DNA of 64,000 bases, taken from an uncultured Bacteroidales bacterium (GTDB lineage: Bacteria > Bacteroidota > Bacteroidia > Bacteroidales > Paludibacteraceae). This document shows, piece by piece, positions 1-8,157 of this stretch. The notes beneath the pieces were generated by a model, which saw only the letters and a program-made list of their open reading frames with translations, made no database searches and was not told the origin of the DNA. The translations under genes were made by a program, and so were the position numbers. The DNA lies in NCBI GenBank assembly GCA_902765485.1, contig CACWZZ010000002.1:24512-88511 (forward strand). Direction: 5' to 3'. The stretch's first letter is position 1. Each line of letters opens with the position of its first letter.

Positions 1-1146
1 ATCCGCATTCGCAAGGGATCGTTTTTTCGCTGCCACATATTCGGTTGCGTCTGCACTCACATGCACATAGGCTGGGTTCATAACTATCGCTTCGTAGTCT
101 ATCACTTGCATATCCTGGGAAATGATACATGCTTCCCTCAAATCTTGTAATACGCGATCAAACCATTGTTCCGGTTGCACTTTTGCGTCTTTGGCAAAGC
201 CCAGCTCAACATATAGCGAACACTGATTTGCGCTCAATATATTACTATAAAATCCCACTCTGTAGAAACAATATTTATTTTCCGGGAAATAGATCCAATG
301 GTTCTTGGTGTCCAGCCCTTGTCGGTCAAAACCGATGTTGAACACCAATACCTTATTCCATGACAATGATGGGTTAGCCGGTTCTCCTGTCAACTCCATT
401 AATGCCGGAAATGGTATCGTAGAAATCAAGCGATCATATTGAATTTTCTCTCCAGAATGAAGGGTGACAAGATGTGCATGCGGGTCGATCGAAGTAATTG
501 TATTATTCAACCGGATAGCCTCTTTATTCACATGGGAAGCCATGGAATCCACATATTGAACGGCACCATGCTTCGGATAGACGAATGTTGCATTATAAGT
601 ATCATTGTTCGCTGCTTTGAAATTGCGGATGATCTGAGCCTTCTCCGCATAGGGAAAGAAACGACCCATTGCGTCCTTATCCAATATGTTCAAATCACAT
701 GCATATAACTTTGTATTATATGGAATAAGGAATTTATCTGCAATGGATTTTCCGAATTTGGCATAGAGCATTTCCTTAAAGTTCGTATAGGATGTCGTCG
801 GATTGACAAACAGATCATATATACAATCAATAAACTCTTGTTGCGGCAGTTGATGGATATTCATTTGAAAGGGGTAGTCTATTAACCTGTCCTTATAACG
901 AATTTGGGTGTTTTTATGAATAGTCAATATATCTTGTGCCGGAATACCACTCACCACAAACTGCTCTATATCTTTGTCTTTGAAATGGAAAAAGTGACCA
1001 GAGTAATCCCATACAAAACCATTCCGTTCCGTGGTTTTGCAATATCCGCCAATTTTGTCAGCTTGCTCTAAAATCAAATAGTCCTTATGTCCGCAGAATG
1101 CGGCGTAACTCAATCCGCTCATTCCGGCACCGATAATTATATCCAT
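1..1146 (-). CDS. FAD-dependent oxidoreductase, protoporphyrinogen-oxidase/UDP-galactopyranose-mutase-like (3' end outside window)
   Basis: The reading frame is open from the ATG at 1146 to the window edge, so the C-terminus is missing (about 382 codons seen). The N-terminus reads MDIIIGAGMSGLSYAA, a Rossmann dinucleotide-binding GxGxSG motif. An acidic residue (LILEQAD) ends the second strand, followed by GGYCKT and YSGHFFHF, as in FAD-binding amine-oxidase-fold proteins of polysaccharide clusters. Such proteins include UDP-galactopyranose mutase and protoporphyrinogen-oxidase-like enzymes; the exact substrate cannot be told. It is the last visible gene of the leftward polysaccharide operon, 4 bp after the glycosyltransferase gene, so a role in making or modifying a nucleotide-sugar or glycan is inferred. 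Family confidence is good; the reaction is unknown. Confidence 0.75.
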   Translation of the reverse strand, partial: MDIIIGAGMSGLSYAAFCGHKDYLILEQADKIGGYCKTTERNGFVWDYSGHFFHFKDKDIEQFVVSGIPAQDILTIHKNTQIRYKDRLIDYPFQMNIHQLPQQEFIDCIYDLFVNPTTSYTNFKEMLYAKFGKSIADKFLIPYNTKLYACDLNILDKDAMGRFFPYAEKAQIIRNFKAANNDTYNATFVYPKHGAVQYVDSMASHVNKEAIRLNNTITSIDPHAHLVTLHSGEKIQYDRLISTIPFPALMELTGEPANPSLSWNKVLVFNIGFDRQGLDTKNHWIYFPENKYCFYRVGFYSNILSANQCSLYVELGFAKDAKVQPEQWFDRVLQDLREACIISQDMQVIDYEAIVMNPAYVHVSADATEYVAAKKRSLANAD

Positions 1147-1150
1147 TGTT

Positions 1151-2281
1151 TTATTTATTTACTAATTCATTAAACAACGTATTCCATTGTGCAGCAACCG
1201 TTTGGGGCGCGAAACGCTTAATGGAACTTTCTACATTTTCCAACATTTTTCTGCGCATCTGTTCGTTATTCATCAACTCTGTCAGTCGAGCCACATATTG
1301 CTGTTCATCACCCTCCTTCACAACAAAGCCGTTTTCTCCATCTGTCACTATATCCGGCAAGGAGGAAAATGTATTAAATACGATTGGAACACAACCGCAT
1401 TGCCGCGCTTCAAGAATTGTCATCGGAAGACCTTCGCAAGAAGATGTCATGATAAAAATACTTGCTTCGTTGTAATATGGAATTGGGTTTTGTTGTCCTT
1501 CAAAGGAGATGTCAGACATGTGCCATTTCTTCATTAACCATTTGTAATAGTCTAAGTCCTCTCCTTTGCCTAGTATTTTCAATTGCCATCCGTCATGAGG
1601 TGTGTTGCTCCAGATTCGCAAGGCCAATTTAATACGTTTTTGCCGTTCTTCCATGCGCGAAACAAGCAACACTATTTTCTTTTTCGTTCCGGTGTATGGT
1701 TTTATTTGAAGTGGAAGCATATTGGGTATTGCTTCAAATTTATCCTCATTCACACCCGCTATGCTACAATACTCTGGTATATATCGACTGGAAAGAAGCA
1801 CTATTTTGTCAGCATAATCATAAGGAATACGGTATTTTTTTCGCAGGTGGTTTTGCACCGCCTTTCGGGTTATGGGGAGAGAGAGTTGCATAGCAAGCTG
1901 TTGCAAATTGGCTTTTATATCTATTCCATGGATAATACGGTTAAACAATGCAGTATAATCCATTGTTATCAATTCCACACCCGGATTGCTATGGAAAACA
2001 AAAAGCAAAACTATCTTACGTTCTGCACGATTGACTATGTGCCTAAGCATGGGCAATAGTTGTGTGATTCGCTTGTTGGCTCCTTGCGCCACAATGACAT
2101 CTATTGCTTGCTCCAATATATAGTTTTCCCACTGCTGTTCTGTATAACCATCTTCAAGACTGCGGAAATAGCATACATGTCCATGATAAGTAAGTAATGC
2201 TTGTGAGAGCGCATATGTTGTGCGCTCTATACCTCCATTAAGGGGCTGAACTTCTGAAGGTGTTATAAAAAGTATATTCAT
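1151..2281 (-). CDS. Glycosyltransferase family 4 (GT-B fold)
   Basis: A 376-residue protein with the two-domain GT-B layout. The N-terminal acceptor domain begins with ITPSEVQPLNGGIERT, a glycine-rich loop. The C-terminal nucleotide-sugar domain has KIVLLVSRMEERQKR, then LKILGKGED and the GT4 signature EGLPMTILEARQCG, whose two glutamates bind the donor. It probably transfers a sugar from a nucleotide donor to a growing surface glycan at the inner membrane face. It lies 5 bp downstream of the licD-like gene and 4 bp upstream of the flavoprotein gene, so all three are likely co-transcribed. Donor and acceptor cannot be read from sequence. Confidence 0.88.
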   Translation of the reverse strand: MNILFITPSEVQPLNGGIERTTYALSQALLTYHGHVCYFRSLEDGYTEQQWENYILEQAIDVIVAQGANKRITQLLPMLRHIVNRAERKIVLLFVFHSNPGVELITMDYTALFNRIIHGIDIKANLQQLAMQLSLPITRKAVQNHLRKKYRIPYDYADKIVLLSSRYIPEYCSIAGVNEDKFEAIPNMLPLQIKPYTGTKKKIVLLVSRMEERQKRIKLALRIWSNTPHDGWQLKILGKGEDLDYYKWLMKKWHMSDISFEGQQNPIPYYNEASIFIMTSSCEGLPMTILEARQCGCVPIVFNTFSSLPDIVTDGENGFVVKEGDEQQYVARLTELMNNEQMRRKMLENVESSIKRFAPQTVAAQWNTLFNELVNK

Positions 2282-2286
2282 AACCC

Positions 2287-3093
2287 TTAAAATACATCTA
2301 TTATTCCTAAATGAATAGCTCTTTTTTCTTTCGGTGGAACTTGCATATAGTTTCCATACATTACGGTAAGGTATGCATCATAGTTATGCGGCATTGGAAA
2401 TACACCATCTTCGAATTGCATATTAATGGTCGGAACGACCCAACTGCGATGGCGCGTTGCATATTGTGCATATCCTTTACCTGCACCGTACGAATTAACA
2501 CATTTGTCCTTCGATATAAACAAGGTCGCTATCTTAGCACAGCCAAGCACTAAAAGTGCTAACGGATATAGTGCATAGGCGATAACTTTTTTATGTTTGA
2601 TATCCTCAAGATTATGTATCTGACGGAAACAACGACCATAAATTGGTTCCACTATTTTCCTAATAGGACGATTCCCATGTATCATTGGGAAAATATCCAC
2701 CCATAAACCTGTAATACCTGCACGAGGTGTCCATTCATCCTCTGCTTGCTCCACGTAGCTGCGAGAATCTACCACTTTTGCAAAATTAAAAGCGAAGTTT
2801 TTGTTATTACTTGGACTCTCAACTCGATATTGTGGAGGTAATTCTTCTCTCAATACCGCCAATAGGTGTTCATAATCTTCTTCAAATATTGCTATGTCTA
2901 AATCATCATCCCATGGAATAAACCCTTTATGTCGCACACAACCTATCATAGTACCTCCGTCAAGCCAATATATGATATTGTGTTTTTTACAGATGTAATC
3001 GATAACTTTTAAGATTTCCAACATCCGCAGTTGCGCAGCACGTAACCGAGTTCCTGGAGCATTATAATATGATATGTCTTCTTGTTGCTGCAT
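2287..3093 (-). CDS. LicD-family phosphosugar/phosphoalditol transferase
   Basis: A 268-residue protein from the ATG at 3093. A TTG at 3135 would extend it, but would overlap the upstream gene by 40 bp. The LicD signature is clear: WLDGGTMIGCVRHKGFIPWDDDLDI, with the DDD metal-binding cluster about 65 residues in. Founding members attach phosphocholine; the related eukaryotic fukutin and FKRP transfer ribitol 5-phosphate from CDP-ribitol. The gene directly upstream (2 bp gap) encodes a two-domain enzyme that looks like a CDP-ribitol synthase, so ribitol-phosphate transfer onto a glycan is the favoured inference. Phosphocholine transfer is less likely because no choline uptake or licA/licC-like gene is visible. 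Confidence 0.87.
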   Translation of the reverse strand: MQQQEDISYYNAPGTRLRAAQLRMLEILKVIDYICKKHNIIYWLDGGTMIGCVRHKGFIPWDDDLDIAIFEEDYEHLLAVLREELPPQYRVESPSNNKNFAFNFAKVVDSRSYVEQAEDEWTPRAGITGLWVDIFPMIHGNRPIRKIVEPIYGRCFRQIHNLEDIKHKKVIAYALYPLALLVLGCAKIATLFISKDKCVNSYGAGKGYAQYATRHRSWVVPTINMQFEDGVFPMPHNYDAYLTVMYGNYMQVPPKEKRAIHLGIIDVF

Positions 3094-3095
3094 AA

Positions 3096-4472
3096 TTAAG
3101 ATAATTTTTTTACATCTATTACTTCTCCTGTACAATCAGCTACTAAGGTATTTAGCGAAGCTATTGCGACCTGCTCTGCTTTGAGTAGTGTATCCTCCGG
3201 TTCGTTACCAAAATTAGATACTCGCATTGGCGTTTTAGTACGTTCCGGATTAATGCAATTGATGCGGATATGATCATTAGACCACTCTTCCGCTAAAGCC
3301 TGCACTAAATTGACTACTGCGGCCTTGGTCGCAGAATAGATGCTGTACATCATTCTTCCGCGAGTATAACTGCTACTTGTATATGCTAATAACGAACCTT
3401 TCGTTTGCGCTAAATAGGGGTAAGACGCTTTCGCCACATTAATAATACCCAACATATTCACGCTAACAGATTGCTGTATTCGCTCATATTCCATTGAAGA
3501 TAATGCTTCTTTCACCAAAATTCCCGCCGTGTTCACCACATAATCAATTTTTCCCTCTTTCTCTGACACCTCGCGCAACGCCTTCTCCACTTGTTCTATA
3601 TGACCCACATCCACGCCGTTTAAGGAACGGCTGAAACTGTAAACCTTTGCGCCGCACTCTTGTGCCAGGCGTGCCACATCGGCACCGATACCATAACTGC
3701 CTCCAAATACAACCAACACTTTGCTTTGTAACTGTTTTCTTGTCCTTTCAGTCAATACTTCTTGGTTACCCTCCTGACTTTTCAGCTGGAAAAGTTTATC
3801 CACCAAGAACAAGTCTTCCTTATAGGTAATCTTCATATTGAAGACTTCGCCTTTCACTACATATACCGGCGTCTCGGGCTGGTATTTACGTACTACGCCG
3901 CAGTCGTCCGTGGTTACGAAATTCGGATCTTGCATGGCTATTTCGTACGCCTTGTATATAACACCTCGTTTGAAACACTGTGGTGTCTGACCGCTTCGGA
4001 GCAAAGAACGAGTGGGTATTGCATTTATACAATCTGCATCATCCACTTGGATTATTGTGTCTGCCACTGGAATAGCAACATCTACGGCATCATATTCTTT
4101 TAGGGCTGCTATACAATCATTGATAATCCTATCATTCACCAAAGGACGCACTGCGTCATGAAAAATCAGATTATCGCTATCATCCGTATAGGCATTGATG
4201 GCAGAGAGGCTGGAATGGTATCGTTCCTTTCCGCCGACTAAGATCTTGCGGACTTTCCCATAATGATTATTGATAACCAATTGCTCTACATCAGATATGA
4301 ATTCCAAACGGGTTACTACTGCTATCTCGTCTATCAAATCATTATGTTCAAACACATCTATCGTATGCTCGATCACTTTTTTTCCTGCTACTTTGAGGAA
4401 CTGCTTGGGCAGGTCACGACCAAACCGTGAACCACTACCACCTGCTAATATGACTGCAATATTTTTACTCAT
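3096..4472 (-). CDS. Bifunctional CDP-ribitol synthase-like protein (cytidylyltransferase + SDR reductase)
   Basis: 458 residues in two domains. Residues 1-235 are an IspD/TarI-type cytidylyltransferase (VILAGGSGSRFGRDLPKQF, HDAVRPLV, TPQCF, NMKITYKEDL). Residues 250-458 are a short-chain dehydrogenase (VVFGGSYGIGADVA for NADP, NTAG, TSSS, and YSIYSATKAA with the catalytic Y-x3-K). This is the architecture of Haemophilus Bcs1/Acs1, which reduces ribulose 5-phosphate to ribitol 5-phosphate and activates it with CTP; TarI and TarJ do this as separate proteins. It starts 12 bp after kpsF stops and is followed at 2 bp by the LicD-family gene. The assignment rests on domain order and motifs. Specificity for another pentulose phosphate is possible. 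Confidence 0.85.
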   Translation of the reverse strand: MSKNIAVILAGGSGSRFGRDLPKQFLKVAGKKVIEHTIDVFEHNDLIDEIAVVTRLEFISDVEQLVINNHYGKVRKILVGGKERYHSSLSAINAYTDDSDNLIFHDAVRPLVNDRIINDCIAALKEYDAVDVAIPVADTIIQVDDADCINAIPTRSLLRSGQTPQCFKRGVIYKAYEIAMQDPNFVTTDDCGVVRKYQPETPVYVVKGEVFNMKITYKEDLFLVDKLFQLKSQEGNQEVLTERTRKQLQSKVLVVFGGSYGIGADVARLAQECGAKVYSFSRSLNGVDVGHIEQVEKALREVSEKEGKIDYVVNTAGILVKEALSSMEYERIQQSVSVNMLGIINVAKASYPYLAQTKGSLLAYTSSSYTRGRMMYSIYSATKAAVVNLVQALAEEWSNDHIRINCINPERTKTPMRVSNFGNEPEDTLLKAEQVAIASLNTLVADCTGEVIDVKKLS

Positions 4473-4484
4473 CGTCTTAGAAAT

Positions 4485-5519
4485 TTAATGATAAAAACGT
4501 GTGCCGGGGAGGCAGGAGAAGGAATCGATGACGCCGACGACGTGAGGGGAATTTGACATTTCATCAACTACAATCAAGGTGTGGATGGAGTGATGGTTCA
4601 TCTTCTCGCCGGCTTCGACGATCTTGGCATCCTTGGAGATCGTTTTGGGATCGCGGGACATGATCTCCGATACCGGGGTATCAAAGAACGAAGCACCGAG
4701 CCGCTGCATCGCACGGCGGATGTCTCCGTCGGTAATGATACCGACTAATTGAGAATTGAGAATGGAGAATTGAGAATTGAGAATGGAGAATTGAGAATTC
4801 TCCGTTTGATCTACCACGATGCCGATTCCCAGAGTACCTTTGGTGACGATTTCGATCGCTTCGCGCATCGGCATTCGGGGCGAGAGGAAGGGCAGGTTTT
4901 CGGTAAACATGACGTCCTCCACTTTGGCAAGCAGTTTGCGTCCAAGGTCACCTCCGGGATGCAAAGCGGCAAAGTCGGTCGGCTGGAAATGGTTCGCTTC
5001 CACCAGCGCACATGCCAACGCATCGCCCATAGCGAGGGTGGCGGTGGTAGAGGCTGTGGGGATCAAGTTCAGCGGATCAGCTTCTCGCGAAACGGATATA
5101 TTCAGATGTACCGCGGCGTATTTGGCGAGGAGACTTTCTTCGTTGGACGACATGCCGATGATTTGTATTCCTTTCGCCTGAATGAGCGGCAGGAATCGCA
5201 GTAACTCTTCGGTTGCGCCGGAATAGGAGATTGCGAGGACAAGGTCTTCGGCGGAGAGCATTCCCAGGTCTCCGTGGTAGGCATCCAGCGGGTTTAGGAA
5301 GAATGCCGGTGTGCCGGTAGAAGCCAGCGTAGCGGCGATCTTCGAACCTATATGTCCGGACTTGCCCACGCCGGTAACAACGACCTTGCCTTTGCAGGCA
5401 CGTATCATTTCCACCGCCTGCAGGAAATGTTCGTCCAGCCGTTCCTGCAAAGCCGTAATAGCTGCTGCCTCGGTATGCAGACACTCCGCGGCTCTTTGTA
5501 TTATCGGATTTTCGTTCAT
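4485..5519 (-). CDS. kpsF: Arabinose-5-phosphate isomerase (SIS + two CBS domains) with a repeat insertion
   Basis: A 344-residue KdsD/KpsF/GutQ-family enzyme that interconverts ribulose 5-phosphate and arabinose 5-phosphate, the first step toward Kdo. The SIS domain fills residues 30-180 (VVTGVGKSGHIGSKIAATLAST, FFLNPLDAYHGDLGM, AISYSGATEE, LHPGGDLGRKLL), followed by two CBS domains (ITDGDIRRAM, HSIHTLIVVD). Between VVDQTE and LVGIITDGD in the first CBS domain the protein carries about 17 extra residues encoded by a degenerate tandem DNA repeat (4746-4803); family members have a short loop there. The start overlaps the upstream cytidylyltransferase stop by 4 bp (ATGA). Kdo synthesis fits the neighbouring KdsC-like phosphatase. 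Confidence 0.92.
   Translation of the reverse strand: MNENPIIQRAAECLHTEAAAITALQERLDEHFLQAVEMIRACKGKVVVTGVGKSGHIGSKIAATLASTGTPAFFLNPLDAYHGDLGMLSAEDLVLAISYSGATEELLRFLPLIQAKGIQIIGMSSNEESLLAKYAAVHLNISVSREADPLNLIPTASTTATLAMGDALACALVEANHFQPTDFAALHPGGDLGRKLLAKVEDVMFTENLPFLSPRMPMREAIEIVTKGTLGIGIVVDQTENSQFSILNSQFSILNSQLVGIITDGDIRRAMQRLGASFFDTPVSEIMSRDPKTISKDAKIVEAGEKMNHHSIHTLIVVDEMSNSPHVVGVIDSFSCLPGTRFYH
4746..4803. repeat. Degenerate tandem repeat inside kpsF
   Basis: Alternating units GAGAATTGA and GAATGGA run for about 58 bp and end in GAATTC. Read on the coding strand they give NSQFSILNSQFSILNSQ, in frame and without a stop. Confidence 0.9.
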
Positions 5520-6199
5520 AAGTCTCCTTTGTACGTTATTTTTCGGTTCGTTTCCTCGCCCTGCACGATGAATATCGGGTGTCGCGGTTCGTATTTGCGG
5601 ACGATTCCGGCGTCGTCGGTAGCGATGATCTCGTCCTCCGCGAGCGCTTTCATATAGGCGTCTGCTATCAAATCCAGATGGAACGCCTGGGGCGTCTGCG
5701 CGCGCATAAAGTCTTTGCGATCCGGAATCTCGCGCACTTTGCCGTCTTCTACGCGGTAGAGTGTGTCCGTGACGGGAATTGCCACCGTGACGGCTTCGTG
5801 TGTCTCCAGCGCGGCTGCTACGTCGGCTATGATCCGCTGCGAGACGAAGGGCCGCGCGGCGTCGTGGAGTAATAACCCCACCCCGTCCCTCCCTTCGGAG
5901 GGAGATAAGTCAAGGTATGCCAAGATGGCATGCCATGAGGACTCCCTTCTTTCGGAGCCGCCCGGGATGATTTTGGACAGTTTCTGCCATGTGTTCTTTT
6001 GGCATAATTTTTGCAGCGTATCAAGGTGGTCAGGATGTATTACCACCGCGATCTCATCAATTGACGGGGCCTGCTCAAAGGCATCAACGGAGTGCTCCAA
6101 GATCGAGCGTCCGTCATCGAGCGGAAGGAACTGCTTCGGAGTTTCACCTCCGATTCTACTTCCGGTTCCTCCGGCTAATATGATTGCTATATTGTACAT
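5516..6199 (-). CDS. IspD/TarI-family cytidylyltransferase with a palindromic insertion
   Basis: A 227-residue CTP-dependent cytidylyltransferase: AIILAGGTGSRIGGETPKQF (CTP loop), PGGSERRES, LLHDAARPFV, VAIPVTDTL, RAQTPQAF and NRKITYKGDL. By family it makes CDP-methylerythritol (IspD, isoprenoid pathway) or CDP-ribitol (TarI). Its place between the KdsC-like and kpsF genes suggests a glycan role, while dxr elsewhere in the window shows the methylerythritol pathway is present, so the substrate is open. Between AYLD and LLLHDAARP lie about ten extra residues (LSPSEGRDGVG) encoded by a GC-rich palindrome at 5874-5910. The chain ends right after KITYKGDL, roughly ten residues short of the usual C-terminal helix, at the ATGA overlap with kpsF. 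Confidence 0.82.
   Translation of the reverse strand: MYNIAIILAGGTGSRIGGETPKQFLPLDDGRSILEHSVDAFEQAPSIDEIAVVIHPDHLDTLQKLCQKNTWQKLSKIIPGGSERRESSWHAILAYLDLSPSEGRDGVGLLLHDAARPFVSQRIIADVAAALETHEAVTVAIPVTDTLYRVEDGKVREIPDRKDFMRAQTPQAFHLDLIADAYMKALAEDEIIATDDAGIVRKYEPRHPIFIVQGEETNRKITYKGDL
5874..5910. repeat. GC-rich palindromic element inside the ispD-like gene
   Basis: CCCTCCCTTCGGAGGGAG forms a stem with a TTCG-type loop, flanked by CCCCACCCCG. It belongs to the dispersed family also seen in thiL, sprA, mfd and several secreted-protein genes. It is translated in frame as LSPSEGRDGVG. Confidence 0.8.
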
Positions 6200-6243
6200 T
6201 GCTTGTTTTCTCCCGTTATTCTCCCGACGACGTCATACTAACA

Positions 6244-6283
6244 ACCCACTAATCACCCACTAATCACCCACTAATCACCCACT
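6244..6283. repeat. 11-bp tandem repeat between the kdsC-like and ispD-like genes
   Basis: Nearly four copies of CACCCACTAAT lie between the kdsC-like stop (6308) and the ispD-like start (6199). A related, less regular array occurs at 35000-35048. Confidence 0.9.
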
Positions 6284-6307
6284 CGTACACCGACAGTGGC
6301 ACGTAAA

Positions 6308-6829
6308 TTATTTAATTCCGTCTATTTCCGCCAGGATGGAATCTGTTATTTCTCTGATGGCTCCTTGTCCGCCGGGTGTGGCAAGGATTCGTATGTCCGC
6401 TTTGGCTCCGTTGGTCCGTGCTATGGCTTTCACTTCGGGTCGTGCGTTCGGCGGACAACAGGGATGACCTACAGCGGAGAGGAGGTCTATGTCGTTGATG
6501 TCGTCTCCGACGTAACACACTTCGTCGAGGGTGATGTTGAGTTGGGTGCAAATCTCCTGTGCCGCCTGCAGTTTCGTCTGGCAGTCGGGATTGACCTTGC
6601 TGCCTACACCAAGGTAGAGAAAACGCAGTTTCAGTTTCTCCGCACGCGCTTTGACGACAGGCGACAGCTCGGAAGTGAGGATGCCGCACGGGATTCCCGC
6701 CTGCTGGAGACAGACCATTCCCATGCCGTCATAGACACAGAAACGCTTCATGGTTTCTCCTTCGGCGGTATAATACATGCCTCCATCGGTCATACAGCCG
6801 TCCACATCGGTGAGGAATAATTTAATCAT
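6308..6829 (-). CDS. kdsC: 3-deoxy-D-manno-octulosonate 8-phosphate phosphatase-like HAD protein
   Basis: A 173-residue HAD-superfamily phosphatase of the KdsC type, with no cap domain: LFLTDVDGCMTDGG (catalytic DxD), GILTSE (motif II), VGDDINDIDLL (motif IV) and a conserved glycine-rich end (PGGQGAIREI). It removes the 8-phosphate from Kdo-8-phosphate before CMP activation. The ATG at 6829 is chosen because the domain begins there and a good promoter lies 28 bp upstream; an upstream in-frame start would include non-conserved, low-complexity sequence. It is the first gene of the leftward polysaccharide operon. A related sialic-acid-type phosphatase cannot be excluded, but kpsF in the same operon favours Kdo. 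Confidence 0.85.
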   Translation of the reverse strand: MIKLFLTDVDGCMTDGGMYYTAEGETMKRFCVYDGMGMVCLQQAGIPCGILTSELSPVVKARAEKLKLRFLYLGVGSKVNPDCQTKLQAAQEICTQLNITLDEVCYVGDDINDIDLLSAVGHPCCPPNARPEVKAIARTNGAKADIRILATPGGQGAIREITDSILAEIDGIK

Positions 6830-6856
6830 TTTCACATTGGGGCACAAAATACTGTG

Positions 6857-6887
6857 CAAAATTAGTAAAAAGTTTTTATTTGTGCAA
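6857..6887 (-). promoter_or_regulatory. Bacteroidetes-type promoter for the kdsC-led operon
   Basis: On the minus strand, TTG (6885-6887), an exact 20-bp spacer and TAATTTTG (6857-6864) match the TTG-N19-21-TAnnTTTG consensus. The expected start lies about 20 nt before the kdsC ATG. Confidence 0.8.
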
Positions 6888-6923
6888 ATAAAAAGGATGA
6901 AACCAGATATTTTTTGCAAAAAT

Positions 6924-6954
6924 TTGCATATATGGAATAATTTTTGTAATTTTG
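6924..6954 (+). promoter_or_regulatory. Bacteroidetes-type promoter for the heptose/glycosyltransferase operon
   Basis: TTG (6924-6926), a 20-bp spacer and TAATTTTG (6947-6954), 26 bp upstream of the GTG start at 6981. It is back-to-back with the kdsC promoter. Confidence 0.8.
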
Positions 6955-6980
6955 CGCTCAAATTATAAATTAGCGTTATT

Positions 6981-8132
6981 GTGCGTATAGGAATATTAGG
7001 AACAAGTTGGCCTTACAGAGGTGGTTTGACCGCTTTCAATGAGCGTCTGGCGCGGCAGTTTGCGGCGGAAGGGCACGAGGTGGAGATTTTCACTTTCACG
7101 ATGCAATATCCGGATTTTCTTTTCCCGGGTAAGACACAATATTCGGACCTGCCTAAGCCGGAGGACTTGTCTATCACGCGCACGATGAACAGTATCAATC
7201 CTTTCACGTGGATTCGTACCGCGCGCAGGATCCAGAAAGCCGGCATTCAGCTGCTGGTGATCAAATTCTGGATTCCGCTGATGGCGCCATGTCTGGGCAC
7301 GATCGCGCGTCTATGCCGGAGAAAAGGAATCGAGGTGGTGTCTATCCTTGACAATGTGATTCCTCACGAGCCGCATTTCTGGGACAAATGGCTGATCCGC
7401 TATTATGTGGGCAGCGTGGATCGGTTCGTAGCCATGTCCGCGAGCGTACAAGAGGACTGCCGACGCTTCCTGCCGGAGGAACGCAAAGGGCTGGTAGCAC
7501 TATCGCCTCATCCGCTTTATGACAATTTCGGCGAGCCGGTAGCGAAGAGCGAAGCGCGGCGGATTTTAGGTCTGCCGGAGGACAAGACGATCCTGCTTTT
7601 CTTCGGTTTCATCCGCGATTACAAGGGTTTGGACCTGCTGATGAAAGCCTATGCGAAGGTACTAAGTGACCAAGGACCAAGGACCAAGGATTTGCTGCTG
7701 GTGGTGGCAGGTGAATTTTACAATAACGGCGAGCAATATACGGCGTTGGAGCAGGAGCTGGGGCTGAAGGGCAAGATTGTGTGGCATACGGATTTCATTC
7801 CGGATGAGCGCGTGCGGCTCTATTTCTCTGCGGCGGATTTGATTGTTCAGCCTTACAAATCTGCTACGCAGAGCGGCGTGACGCAGATCGCTTACCATTT
7901 CGAGCGCCCGATGTTGGTGACGAACGTGGGCGGTTTGGCAGAAATTGTGCCGGACGGCAAAGTGGGTTATGTGTGCCCGGTAGATGAGACGGCTGTGGCA
8001 AACGCGATCGGACGTTTTGCGCAGATGAGTACGGAGGAACGAGACGCACTGTTCCTGCCCAATATCCGAAAAGAAAAAGAGAAATATGCGTGGTCAAGGA
8101 TGACTAAAGTCATCTTGACATTTGAGATTTGA
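6981..8132 (+). CDS. Glycosyltransferase family 4
   Basis: 383 residues, starting at GTG: MRIGILGTSWPYRGGLTAFNERLA, a GT-B N-terminal domain with a glycine-rich loop. The donor domain contains LLFFGFIRDYKGLDLLMKAY and the region SAADLIVQPYKSATQSGVTQIAYHFERPMLVTNVGGLAEIV. An SDQGPRTKD loop near residue 232 is encoded by three GACCAAG units (7668-7689), a likely repeat insertion. The last residues (LTFEI) and the stop codon fall inside another repeat (8112-8154). It is the first gene of an operon that goes on to make GDP-heptose, so transfer in a core or surface glycan is inferred. Acceptor and donor are not known. Confidence 0.85.
   Translation: MRIGILGTSWPYRGGLTAFNERLARQFAAEGHEVEIFTFTMQYPDFLFPGKTQYSDLPKPEDLSITRTMNSINPFTWIRTARRIQKAGIQLLVIKFWIPLMAPCLGTIARLCRRKGIEVVSILDNVIPHEPHFWDKWLIRYYVGSVDRFVAMSASVQEDCRRFLPEERKGLVALSPHPLYDNFGEPVAKSEARRILGLPEDKTILLFFGFIRDYKGLDLLMKAYAKVLSDQGPRTKDLLLVVAGEFYNNGEQYTALEQELGLKGKIVWHTDFIPDERVRLYFSAADLIVQPYKSATQSGVTQIAYHFERPMLVTNVGGLAEIVPDGKVGYVCPVDETAVANAIGRFAQMSTEERDALFLPNIRKEKEKYAWSRMTKVILTFEI
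7668..7689. repeat. GACCAAG tandem repeat inside a glycosyltransferase gene
   Basis: Three copies of GACCAAG, in frame, giving a hydrophilic surface-type loop between two predicted strands. Confidence 0.75.
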
Positions 8133-8154
8133 CATTTGACATTTGAGATTTGAT
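8112..8154. repeat. GACATTTGAGATTT repeat spanning a gene end
   Basis: Alternating TTGACAT and TTGAGAT units carry the glycosyltransferase stop (8130-8132) and run to 4 bp before the hddA ATG at 8158. Confidence 0.85.
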
Positions 8155-8157
8155 AAT

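Noticed and set aside
3094-3135. TTG start extending the LicD-family protein
   Set aside because: It would overlap the upstream gene by 40 bp, and ATG 3093 gives the natural 2-bp junction.
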